From Streptomyces bungoensis (GTDB taxonomy: Bacteria; Actinomycetota; Actinomycetes; Streptomycetales; Streptomycetaceae), in the NCBI RefSeq assembly GCF_001514215.1, contig NZ_KQ948869.1:1-64000 (forward strand): DNA of 64,000 bases, written 5' to 3'. The notes under the pieces were generated by a model, which was given only the letters and a program-made list of their open reading frames with translations, was not told the origin of the DNA and searched no databases. The translations under genes were made by a program, and so were the position numbers. Numbering within the stretch: position 1 is the stretch's first letter; every line of letters starts with the position of its first letter. Below, one piece after another: positions 50,051-59,375 of the stretch.

Positions 50051-53000
50051 TCACTGAGCAGCGGCTTTGCCGGGCAGGCCGAAGGGCAGCGCGCGCCGCA
50101 GGACGGCCCGGCCACGGGTGTCGCCGAAGCGGCCGAAGAGGCCGTCGGCCCGGGCCGCCGCCGCCCCGGCGGCCTCCCGTTCACCCGCCTGCCACAGCAG
50201 CTGGGCCTGCAGCAGCGCGACCCATCCGGCAGCGGCGGCGGCCGATCCGGCGACGTGCTCCAGGCGCTGCGCATGGGCCAGCAGGGTCCGGGCACGCGCC
50301 TGGTCGCCGGCGGCCCGGGCCACGAGCCCCAGGTGCAGCACGCTGTTGACGGCACCCGGGATGTCGTCGATCTCCTCGAAGCGGGCGAGGACCCGGGCGA
50401 GATCCGCCTGGGCGCCGCCGGTGTCCCCGCCGGCCAGCCGGACCAGGGCGAGGCAGCCGAGGGTGATGCCCTCCTCCCGGCGGTCGCCGAGCCGGCGCCT
50501 GATCGCCAGCGCCGTGCCGAGGTACTCGCGGGCCGCGTCCAGGTCGCCCAGACCGCGGTGGATGTTGCCCAGGGCGTTGAGGGCCAGGGACTCACCGTGC
50601 GGGTCGCCGAGCGCGCGGAAGCACGCGGCCCCCTCCTCGGCCGTCGCGGCCGCGTCGGCGCGGCCGCCGAGCCGGCCCGCCCACGCGAGGTTCACCAGCG
50701 CGTAGCCGCGGGCCCGGGCCGGGCCGACCGTACGGCCGGCGAGCACCGTCTCCTCGAAGAACAGCGACACCCGCCCCGCCGCGTCCTCCTCCACCACGTA
50801 ACCCGGCGTCATGACCGGGAAGAACGGGCCACCTCCGGCTTCGACGCCGGCCAGCAGCCGCAGGCACTCCGCGCACGCCTCCCGGGCCGCCGGCCCGTCC
50901 CCGCGGCAGGCGGCCCAGACACTCTCGAGGTGGGCGGCGACGGCGAGGGCCTCGGCGGCGTGCGCGTCACGGGCCAGGGCCCAGGCCTCGTCGAGTGCGG
51001 TGCGCGCGCTCTCCCACGTGCCGCGCATCCACAGCAGGATCGCCCGCCGGCAGTGCGCGTACGCCAGGGCCACCGGGTCCTGCCGGTGCCGCGGGATCGC
51101 CACGATCTGCTCGGCGATGTCCGCCAGTGGCGAGCCGTCACCGAGCCGGATCGCCAGCACCGCCCGCGCCATCAGCGCCCCGGCCCGCTGCGCGGTCGGC
51201 TCCGGCGCCGCGGCGAGGGTGTCCTCCAGCCAGCGCCGGCCCTCGGCCAGGCGTCCCCGTTCCGGCCAGAACGACCGCAGCGACACGGCCAGCCGCAGCG
51301 CGCTGTCCGGTTCGTGGCGCAGGAAGGAGCGCAGGGCGGCCCGGAGGTTGTCGTAGTCGGCCTCCAGCTCCAGCGAGTGCGCCCCCGAGACCCCGGTGGG
51401 CTGCTCCCGGTCCCGCGCCTCGGCGAGGGCCAGGTAGAAACGCCGGTGCCGGGCCTCGGTGTCCGCCAGTTCCCCGGCGGCCCGCAGGCGGTCCGCGGCG
51501 TACTGGCGGATGGTCTCCAGCAGCCGGTAGCGGACCTCGTCCTCCCGGGGCTCCACCCCCACCAGGGACTTGTCGACCAGCCGGCCGAGCACGTCCAGCA
51601 CCGGGGCGCCCAGGCGATCGTCCGCGCCCACCTCCTCGGCCGCGGCCAGGGAGAACCCGCCCGCGAAGACCGCGAGCCGCCGGAACACGCGCCGCTCCTC
51701 GTCGTCGAGGAGCCGGTGGCTCCACTCCAGGGTGGCCAGCAGCGTCTCCTGGCGGGTCGCGCCGCGCCGGCCGCTGCGGCCGAGCAGGGCCAGGACGTCG
51801 TCGAGCCGGTCGGCGATCTGACGCGGAGCCAGCACCGGGACCCGGGCCGCGGCGAGCTCCAGGGCCAGCGGCATCCCGTCGAGCCGGAAGCAGATCTGCG
51901 CCACCGCCGCCGCGTTCTCCGCCGTCAGCCGGAACCCCGGGGCCGCCTCGGCCGCCCGCTCCGTGAACAGCCGCACGGACGGGAACCGGCCCAGCTCCGC
52001 CAGGGGCGGCAGCCGGCGCGGATCCGGCAGGCCCAGCGACGGCACCCGGTACGTCCGTTCGCCGTAGCTGTGCAGCGGTTCCCGGCTGGTCGCGAGCAGC
52101 AGCACGCCCGGGCAGCGGGCCAGCATCTCGGAGGCCAGGGCGGCGCACGCGTCGACCAGGTGCTCGCAGTTGTCCAGCACCAGCAGCAGCTCCCGGCCGC
52201 CGAGCTGGGCGATCAGCGCCTCGCGGCCGCCGCCGGACGGCGGCAGGTGCAGCCCCAGGACCGCCGCCACCGCCTCCGGCACGAGGTGGGGCTCCGCCAG
52301 CCCGGCGAGGTCCACGAACCACGCCCCGTCCCGGTGGCCGTCCGCCCGGCGGGCGGCCACGGCCAGCGCGAGCCGGGTCTTGCCGCAGCCCCCGGCCCCG
52401 GTGAGGGTCAGCAGCCTGCTCCGCTCCAGCAGCCCCGCCACCTCGGCCGTCTCCCGCTCCCGGCCGATCAGGGCCGTCGCCGGCGCCGGCAGACCGCGCC
52501 GCGCGGCCTCGGGACGCCGCTCCGGCACCTCGACCGAGTCGGCCAGCAGGACGCGGAAGAGGCGGCGCGTCTGCGGGTCGGGGTCGGCTCCGGTCTCCTG
52601 GCCGAGGGCGTCCCGCAGCCGCTCGTACACGGCCAGCGCCTCCCCGCGCCGGCCGGCCCCGGCCAGGACCCGCATCAGCGCCCGGTGGCCGGGCTCGTGC
52701 AGCGGGTCCTGAGCGATCAGCTCCCGCAGCACGTCCGCGGCCTCGTCCGGGCGGTGGTCGCGCTCCAGCGTCTCGCCGAGCCCCAGCCTGAGGGCCGTGC
52801 ACCGGGTCCGCAGCGCCTCGGCCGCCTCGGTGACCCACGGCTCGTACCGGTCCTCCGGCAGCAGCCCGGGCCCGGCCAGCGCCAGCGCGGCACGGTAGTC
52901 CGCGGTGCCGCCCCCCTCCGCGGCCCGCCGGGCCGCCTCGTCGAACGCGTCGAGATCGGTGCGCACCCCGCCGCCGGGCCCCAGCAGCACCAGGTCGTCG

Positions 53001-53278
53001 CGGAGTACGACGACCTCGCCGGGCGTGCCGGCCGAGGCGAGCGCGCGCCGCACGGCGTGCAGCACCTGGTGCAGGTTGTTCGCGGCGGCCGTCCGGCCGA
53101 GGTCCGGCCACAGCAGGTCGTAGAGCCGCTCCCGGTGCATCCGGTGGCCCGGTGCCAGGCACAGCAGTTTCAGCAGGCTCCGGGCCTTGCGCAGCCGCCA
53201 CGCCCCGGCGGGCACCGGACGGTCCTGGACCGCGACGGCGAAGCCACCGAGAAGCCGGATGTGTACGTCATCGGCCAT
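50051..53278 (-). CDS. BTAD (SARP) regulator with NB-ARC ATPase and TPR domains
   Basis: 1075-residue regulator. Winged-helix N-terminus (about 1-100: IRLLGGFAVAVQDRPVPAGA, WRLRKARSLLKLLCLAPGHR, LWPDLGRTAAANNLHQVLHA), BTAD domain (about 105-245), NB-ARC/AAA-type ATPase (about 265-560: LTGAGGCGKTRLALAVAARR, LLLVLDNCEHLVDACAALAS, LLATSREPL) and C-terminal TPR array (about 620-1075: GNIHRGLGDLDAAREYLGTA). This is the large AfsR-like architecture. Such proteins activate secondary metabolism or, here, more local genes. Next in line on the same strand is the BBE oxidase. ATG at 53278. Confidence 0.92.
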   Translation of the reverse strand: MADDVHIRLLGGFAVAVQDRPVPAGAWRLRKARSLLKLLCLAPGHRMHRERLYDLLWPDLGRTAAANNLHQVLHAVRRALASAGTPGEVVVLRDDLVLLGPGGGVRTDLDAFDEAARRAAEGGGTADYRAALALAGPGLLPEDRYEPWVTEAAEALRTRCTALRLGLGETLERDHRPDEAADVLRELIAQDPLHEPGHRALMRVLAGAGRRGEALAVYERLRDALGQETGADPDPQTRRLFRVLLADSVEVPERRPEAARRGLPAPATALIGRERETAEVAGLLERSRLLTLTGAGGCGKTRLALAVAARRADGHRDGAWFVDLAGLAEPHLVPEAVAAVLGLHLPPSGGGREALIAQLGGRELLLVLDNCEHLVDACAALASEMLARCPGVLLLATSREPLHSYGERTYRVPSLGLPDPRRLPPLAELGRFPSVRLFTERAAEAAPGFRLTAENAAAVAQICFRLDGMPLALELAAARVPVLAPRQIADRLDDVLALLGRSGRRGATRQETLLATLEWSHRLLDDEERRVFRRLAVFAGGFSLAAAEEVGADDRLGAPVLDVLGRLVDKSLVGVEPREDEVRYRLLETIRQYAADRLRAAGELADTEARHRRFYLALAEARDREQPTGVSGAHSLELEADYDNLRAALRSFLRHEPDSALRLAVSLRSFWPERGRLAEGRRWLEDTLAAAPEPTAQRAGALMARAVLAIRLGDGSPLADIAEQIVAIPRHRQDPVALAYAHCRRAILLWMRGTWESARTALDEAWALARDAHAAEALAVAAHLESVWAACRGDGPAAREACAECLRLLAGVEAGGGPFFPVMTPGYVVEEDAAGRVSLFFEETVLAGRTVGPARARGYALVNLAWAGRLGGRADAAATAEEGAACFRALGDPHGESLALNALGNIHRGLGDLDAAREYLGTALAIRRRLGDRREEGITLGCLALVRLAGGDTGGAQADLARVLARFEEIDDIPGAVNSVLHLGLVARAAGDQARARTLLAHAQRLEHVAGSAAAAAGWVALLQAQLLWQAGEREAAGAAAARADGLFGRFGDTRGRAVLRRALPFGLPGKAAAQ

Positions 53279-53346
53279 GACTGCCTCACGAGCAGGCTAC
53301 CGCCTGACCGCCGCCGGGACCCGGCGCCCGGAGCCCGCCCCTGCGG

Positions 53347-54597
53347 TCAGCCGGTCCCGGCCGGCGCCGGCTCGGGCTCGTCGGCGAGCAGACAGGCGGC
53401 CAGTGCCGCGGTGTCGTCCTGCAGGTGGTCGCCGCTGAAGGCGAGCAGGTCGTCGTGGAGCCGTTCCAGCAGCTCCCGCGGCGGCAGCGGTCCCCAGGAG
53501 CGGAGCCGCTCCAGCAGGGGGTAGAAGGTCCCGCCGGGGTCGCGGGTCTCGGTGACGCCGTCCGTGTACAGCAGGAGCTGCTCGCCTGGCAGGAAGGAGT
53601 AGGTGTCGACGTGGTACGGGTCGTCGACGAGCATCCCGAGGTTCAGCGGCGGGGCCGGGTGCCCGTGGTCCAGTTCGCGCACCTCGCCGGGGCGGATCAG
53701 GACCGGGGGCGGGTGGCCGCAGTTGACGACGCGGACGAGACGGCCGTCGGCGGGGACCTCGGCGAAGATCGCGGTGACGAACCGCTCGCCCACTTCGCTG
53801 CCGCCCAGCTGGGTCGCCCGGCGGTTCATGCTCGTCTCCACGCGGCCCGCCAGGGCGGCCAGGTCCGGCTCGTCGTGGGCCGCCTCGCGGAACGCGCCCA
53901 GCAGCGCGGCCGCGGTCTCCACCGCGAGCAGGCCCTTGCCGCGGACGTCACCGATGAGCAGCCGCACCCCGTGCGCCGTCGGGACCGCCTCGTAGAGGTC
54001 GCCGCCGATGCGCGCCTCCGCGGCGGCGGAGAGGTACAGGCTCTCCAGCAGCAGGCCGCCGATCCGGTGGGGAGGCGGCCGCAGCAGGACGCGCTGCGCG
54101 ACCTCGGCCACGAAGCGGACGTCGGCGAGCGCCCGCTCGCGGCGGATGCGGTGCGCGGCCAGAACCGTCCCGAGGCCGCCCACCAGGGCCGTGCAGAGGT
54201 ACGAGGCCACGTAGTGCCGGTCCCACAGGTAGCCGACGGACCGTCCGGCGCAGCACGGGGTGCCGGCCAGCACCCCCTCGAAGACCACCGCGAACACCGT
54301 GGCGGCGCCGGTCATGACGGGCCCGTGCGCGAACGCGGCCACCAGCGGCACGCCGATCAGCAGGAAGCTCACCGGCCAGTCGACGGGCGTGAGCGGCTCC
54401 AGGACCAGCACCCCCGCGACGTACAGCAAGGGCAGCCAGCGCAGCCAGGCCGGGGGAGCGGGCAGCCGCATCCGTACGGCGGGGCCGGCCCCGGGCTCCC
54501 CGGCCGGATGCCGGTGCCTCACCCAGAGCTCCCGCGCGCCGGCACCGGCGGCCCGGCCGGCGCGGCCCGGCGGGCGCGGCATTCGGGCGAACGACAT
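53347..54597 (-). CDS. Membrane-bound SpoIIE-type (PP2C) phosphatase
   Basis: 416-residue membrane phosphatase. A basic Pro/Arg-rich start is followed by membrane segments (WLRWLPLLYVAGVLVLEPLT, VSFLLIGVPLVAAFAHGP, VMTGAATVFAVVFEGVLAGT, YVASYLCTALVGGLGTVLAA; about 45-150). The SpoIIE/PP2C domain (about 190-405) shows IGGDLYEAV, LIGDVRGKGLLAVETAAALL, LLLYTDGVTETRDPGG and DDTAALAACLL. There is no PAS, GAF or HATPase. ATG at 54597; an alternative is M6. Adjacent to the SARP regulator but on its own transcript is possible (69-base gap). Confidence 0.9.
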   Translation of the reverse strand: MSFARMPRPPGRAGRAAGAGARELWVRHRHPAGEPGAGPAVRMRLPAPPAWLRWLPLLYVAGVLVLEPLTPVDWPVSFLLIGVPLVAAFAHGPVMTGAATVFAVVFEGVLAGTPCCAGRSVGYLWDRHYVASYLCTALVGGLGTVLAAHRIRRERALADVRFVAEVAQRVLLRPPPHRIGGLLLESLYLSAAAEARIGGDLYEAVPTAHGVRLLIGDVRGKGLLAVETAAALLGAFREAAHDEPDLAALAGRVETSMNRRATQLGGSEVGERFVTAIFAEVPADGRLVRVVNCGHPPPVLIRPGEVRELDHGHPAPPLNLGMLVDDPYHVDTYSFLPGEQLLLYTDGVTETRDPGGTFYPLLERLRSWGPLPPRELLERLHDDLLAFSGDHLQDDTAALAACLLADEPEPAPAGTG

Positions 54598-54755
54598 TCC
54601 TGACGGTTCGGCTTACGCGGCCTTCGCACACCGGACTCCTGTCACACGACCTGGGCAAAGGTCCAGCCTGCTGCGACGGGACGCGGCGCACCGGCGATTG
54701 CTCCGGTCAGCGGCATGTTCCCCACCCCGCACGGCCCGTTCGTCCCGACGCCCCG

Positions 54756-55814
54756 TCAGGACGCCGCGGGGTCGGCGAGTTGCCGCGACGGCGCGGCGAC
54801 CGGGGCGGTGGTCGCCCGGGGGATCAGCTGGACCGGCAGGACGACGTGCCGCGTGTGGTCCGCCTCGGAGTCGTCGATGAGCCGCAGGGCCAGCTCACCG
54901 GCCACCCGGCCCATGTCCGACGGCGACTGGGCCACCGTCGACAGGTCGAACCACTCGGCCACCTGGTGGTCGTCGAAGCCGATGACGGACATCCGCTCGG
55001 GCACCTCGATCCTGGCCCGGCGCAGGGTGTGCACGACGGCGACGGCCAGCTCGTCCTGCTCGGCGAAGAGCGCGGTGGGCGGCTCCCGCAGGCCCAGCAG
55101 GCGCCCGACCCCCGAGACCAGGCCCCGCTTGTCGTCGATCGCCATCGTGACCACCAGTTCGTCGTCGAGCGGGATGCCCGCCTCGGTGAGCGCCTGCTGG
55201 TAGCCGAGCAGACGTTCACGAGAGCTGAAGCTGAAGCCGCTGGCCCCCACGGTCGGCGCGAACGCGATCCTGCGGTGCCCGAGGTTCAGCAGGTGCCGGG
55301 TGGCCATCAGCGCCCCGGCCACGTCGTCGACGTAGACGCTCGGCCGGCCCTCGGCGTGCTGGCTGACGTAGATGACCGGCATCCCGAGGTCGTCCAGTCG
55401 CGCGGTCTCCTCGTCGGTGAGGTCGAATCCGAAGACGAGCAGCGCGTCGGCGTTCCGGCGGGCCGGCAGCCGCTCGAAGAACGCGGTGCGCTCGGCCAGG
55501 TCCGGTATGACGTAGACGTTCAGCTCCCGCCCGGCCGCGCGCAGCATGGGCCCGAGGCTGGACAGCGCCGACCCCATGAACCACGAGTTGAGCGTCGGCA
55601 CGAGCACCGCCACGACCCCGGTCCGGCCCGTCACGAGGCTCGCGGCCTGGCGCGAGACCGCGAAGTTCAGTTCGCGGGCGGCCTGTTCGACCCGGGCACG
55701 CACCTCCGGCGAGACGGTCGGCAGACCGCGCAGGGTGCGGGAGACGGTGGACGGGGAGACGCCGGCCCGTTCGGCGACGTCGGTCATCGTGGGGTGCCGT
55801 TGAGCGGGTGACAT
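54756..55814 (-). CDS. LacI-family repressor of the alpha-glucoside locus
   Basis: 352-residue LacI regulator. DNA-binding domain MTDVAERAGVSPSTVSRTLR with hinge ARVEQAARELNFAVSRQAAS; sugar-binding core with VVAVLVPTLNSWFMGSALSS, YVDDVAGALMATRHLLNLGH and VIGFDDHQVAEWFDLSTVAQ. ATG at 55814 is preferred to 55844. It is divergent from the ABC importer and has a perfect palindromic operator 47 bases upstream. Differs from the S. coelicolor MalR sequence type as I recall it, so the sugar is not assigned beyond an alpha-glucoside. Confidence 0.88.
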   Translation of the reverse strand: MSPAQRHPTMTDVAERAGVSPSTVSRTLRGLPTVSPEVRARVEQAARELNFAVSRQAASLVTGRTGVVAVLVPTLNSWFMGSALSSLGPMLRAAGRELNVYVIPDLAERTAFFERLPARRNADALLVFGFDLTDEETARLDDLGMPVIYVSQHAEGRPSVYVDDVAGALMATRHLLNLGHRRIAFAPTVGASGFSFSSRERLLGYQQALTEAGIPLDDELVVTMAIDDKRGLVSGVGRLLGLREPPTALFAEQDELAVAVVHTLRRARIEVPERMSVIGFDDHQVAEWFDLSTVAQSPSDMGRVAGELALRLIDDSEADHTRHVVLPVQLIPRATTAPVAAPSRQLADPAAS

Positions 55815-55860
55815 GAGGCGGAAGTTAGCACAGGCCGCCCGCATCCCGCCGCCCTTTCGT

Positions 55861-55872
55861 GACAGCGCTGTC
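55861..55872. promoter_or_regulatory. LacI operator palindrome
   Basis: GACAGCGCTGTC, a perfect 12-base palindrome with the AGCGCT core typical of LacI/GalR sites, 47 bases upstream of the LacI start codon. A longer inverted repeat GGTAGC-N18-GCTACC lies at 55934-55963. Confidence 0.6.
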
Positions 55873-55976
55873 TCAATGCCGGGACGGTGGAGTTCCTGTG
55901 GGGTTGTGTCCTATTTCCTCCGTAAACAAGCTGGGTAGCGCATCTATATTTGTTCGAGCTACCGACAAGTTACGGA

Positions 55977-56005
55977 TTGACTTCCCCCAGGTGCACTCCT
56001 AGCGT
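55977..56005 (+). promoter_or_regulatory. Promoter of the alpha-glucoside operon
   Basis: TTGACT (55977-55982), 17-base spacer, TAGCGT (56000-56005), a good primary-sigma match about 155 bases upstream of the binding-protein gene. Just downstream GCAAGCGTTGT (56007-56017) is a partly palindromic element that could be an operator. The 344-base gap 55815-56158 shows no gene. Confidence 0.6.
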
Positions 56006-56158
56006 GCAAGCGTTGTCCCGGCAAGGTCCAAGTGGTCATCGCGCCACCCTCGTTCAATGCCCTGACCTGCGTCTTCTCGCAGTGAAGTGCCGTGACAGCT
56101 CAGTCTCGCAACGGGCGCGCCGTCGCGCCCTCGGTTCCGCACGACCAGGAGAGAGACA

Positions 56159-57457
56159 GTGAAGACCAGGACCATCAGAGCCCTCCCGTGCGCGGCGACG
56201 CTCGTCGCCGCCGGCCTCCTCCTCACCGCCTGCGGCTCGTCCGGGGGCAGCGGCTCCGGGGAGCAGGCCGGGAGCACGTCCTTCGAGGGCCGTGGCCCGA
56301 TCACCTACGTGGCCGGCAAGGACACCACCGGCGTCGTCCCGAAGGTCATCGACCGCTGGAACAAGCTGCACCCCAAGGAGAAGGTCACCTTCGTCCAGCT
56401 GCCGACGGACGCCGACTCGCAGCGCCAGCAGATGATCCAGAACGCGGAGACGAAGTCCGACGCCTACACGGTGCTCTCCCTCGACGTCGTGTGGACCTCG
56501 GAGTTCGCCGCCCACCAGTGGATCGACCGCCTGCCCGAACAGCGCTTCCCGCTGGGCAGGATGCTCAAGCCCGTGGTGGAGACCGCGAAGTACCGCGGCG
56601 CTCTGTACGCGGCCCCGGCCAGCTCCGACGGCGGACTGCTCTACTACCGCAGCGACCTGCTGAAGAAGGCCGGCGTCAGCGGGCCGCCGGCCACCTGGTC
56701 GCAGATGAAGGCCGACTGCGCCAAGGTCGAGAAGCTCCCCGAGGCCAAGGGCATGTCCTGCTACGCCGGCCAGTTCCAGAAGTACGAGGGCCTGACCGTC
56801 AACTTCGCCGAGGCCGTGGACTCCGCGGGCGGCGTCGTCACCGACGCCGACGGCCGGCCGGACGTCGACACGCCCGCGGCCAGGAAGGGACTGGACTTCC
56901 TCGCCGGTGCCGTCAAGGACGGGACCATTCCCAAGGAGGCCGTCACCTACCAGGAGGAGGACGGCCGCCGGGCGTTCCAGTCAGGCAAGCTGGTGTTCCT
57001 GCGCAACTGGCCCTACATGTACGCCCTGGCCGGGAAGAGCAAGGTGGCGGGCAGGTTCGCCGTCGCCCCGCTGCCCGGCCTGAACGGTCCCGGCTCCTCC
57101 AGCCTGGGCGGCCACAACCTCGCCCTGTCGTCCTTCGCCAGGAACAAGGCCACGGCCCTGGACTTCATGAAGTTCTTCAGCAGCGAGGACAGCGCGGGCA
57201 CGTTCCTGAAGGAGGCCTCCCTCGCCCCGCCGTACACGCGGCTGTACGACGAGCCCTCGCTGGTCGAGCAGTATCCGTACCTGCCGGTCCTCAAGCAGTC
57301 CGTACTGCACGCCGTCCCCCGCCCCCGGGTCGTGAACTACGGCGACGTCACCTCCGCGGTCCAGCAGGAGGCCTACGCCGCGCTGACCGGCGCCAAGAGC
57401 AGCGCGCAGGCGCTCAAGGACCTGCAGAGCGCTCTGCAGAAGTCCACGGGGCAGTGA
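56159..57457 (+). CDS. Alpha-glucoside-type ABC transporter substrate-binding lipoprotein
   Basis: 432-residue solute-binding lipoprotein. KTRTIRALPCAATLVAAGLL precedes lipobox LTAC (Cys25) and a Ser/Gly tether. The mature region includes ITYVAGKDTTGVVPKVIDRW, VLSLDVVWTSEFAAHQWIDR, YAAPASSDGGLLYYRSDLLK, and FLRNWPYMYALAGKSKVAGR, the pattern of family 1 sugar-binding proteins (MalE/AglE/ThuE). GTG at 56159 follows AGGAGAGA. First gene of an importer operon with two permeases and a glucosidase; the ATPase (likely an MsiK homologue) must be encoded elsewhere. Confidence 0.9.
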   Translation: MKTRTIRALPCAATLVAAGLLLTACGSSGGSGSGEQAGSTSFEGRGPITYVAGKDTTGVVPKVIDRWNKLHPKEKVTFVQLPTDADSQRQQMIQNAETKSDAYTVLSLDVVWTSEFAAHQWIDRLPEQRFPLGRMLKPVVETAKYRGALYAAPASSDGGLLYYRSDLLKKAGVSGPPATWSQMKADCAKVEKLPEAKGMSCYAGQFQKYEGLTVNFAEAVDSAGGVVTDADGRPDVDTPAARKGLDFLAGAVKDGTIPKEAVTYQEEDGRRAFQSGKLVFLRNWPYMYALAGKSKVAGRFAVAPLPGLNGPGSSSLGGHNLALSSFARNKATALDFMKFFSSEDSAGTFLKEASLAPPYTRLYDEPSLVEQYPYLPVLKQSVLHAVPRPRVVNYGDVTSAVQQEAYAALTGAKSSAQALKDLQSALQKSTGQ

Positions 57458-57468
57458 GGGGCGGGGCC

Positions 57469-58511
57469 ATGGCCGACACCACGCTCCCGCCCGGCACCGC
57501 GCTGCGCGGCCACGGCAGCACCCCGGGCGCGCCCGCCGCACCGGCGAACCGCCGCCGGCGCACGCGCCGGGCCACCTCCGGCTCGGCCCGGATGGCGGTG
57601 CTGCTGGTCTCCCCGACCCTCCTCGTCCTGAGCGTCGTCGTCCTCTACCCGACGCTCATGGCGCTGCGCGAGTCGCTGTACGGGCCCAAGGGCCTGGATC
57701 CGCAGACCGGGTTCATCCGCGCCACCGAACCGTTCGTCGGCCTGCGGAACTACGCCGACGTCCTCGGCGCCGCCGGCGACCGATTCTGGAACGCCTTCTG
57801 GAACACCACCTTCTTCACGGTCGTCACGGTGGGGCTGGAGACGCTCATCGGTGTGGCGATGGCGCTGATCATGCACCGGGCGTTCCGGGGCCGGGCCCTG
57901 GTCCGGGCCGGCATCCTCGTGCCGTGGGCGGTGCCCACGGCCATCTCCGCCCTGCTGTGGCGGTGGATCTTCAACAGCGACGGCGTCGCCAACGCCCTGA
58001 TCGGCCGCCAGATCCTGTGGACGACCGAGGGCTTCCACGCGAAGGTGGCGGTGATCGTCGCCGAGGTGTGGAAGACCGCCCCCTTCATCGGGCTGCTGGT
58101 CCTGGCCGGGCTGCAGGTGATCCCGCAGGAGGTCTACGAGGCCGCCCGCATCGACGGGGCGGGCGCCCTGCGCCGGTTCTGGCACGTCACGCTGCCCCTG
58201 GTGAAGCCGGCGCTGCTGGTGGCGGTGCTGTTCCGGTGCCTGGACGCGCTGCGGATGTTCGACCTGCCCTACATCCTCGTCGGCGCGCAGAAGAACTCGG
58301 TGGAGACTTTGTCCATGCTGGCGCAGAACGAGGCCTCCAACGTCCGCTTCGGACCCGCCTCCGCCTACGCCGTGCTCCTCTTCCTCTACGTCCTGCTCAT
58401 CGCGTTCGCCTTCGTCCGGCTGCTCGGCACCGACCTGGTCGGTGACGGCGGCGCCCGCAAGACGCGCGGAACCAGACGCTTTTCGCTCTCCCGGCGCACG
58501 GAGGTGACCGC

Positions 58512-58515
<4 letters not shown>
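57469..58515 (+). CDS. Sugar ABC transporter permease (MalF-like)
   Basis: 348-residue permease. A Pro/Ala/Arg-rich cytoplasmic start precedes helix 1 (MAVLLVSPTLLVLSVVVLYP) and five more. The ATPase-contact EAA loop is YEAARIDGAGALRRFWHVTL. The N-terminal extracytoplasmic loop (about 75-105) is short relative to E. coli MalF. ATG at 57469, 11 bases after the binding-protein stop. Confidence 0.9.
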
Positions 58516-59345
<830 letters not shown>

Positions 59346-59375
59346 CCCCGCACTCACCGAGGACGCATCCCACAC

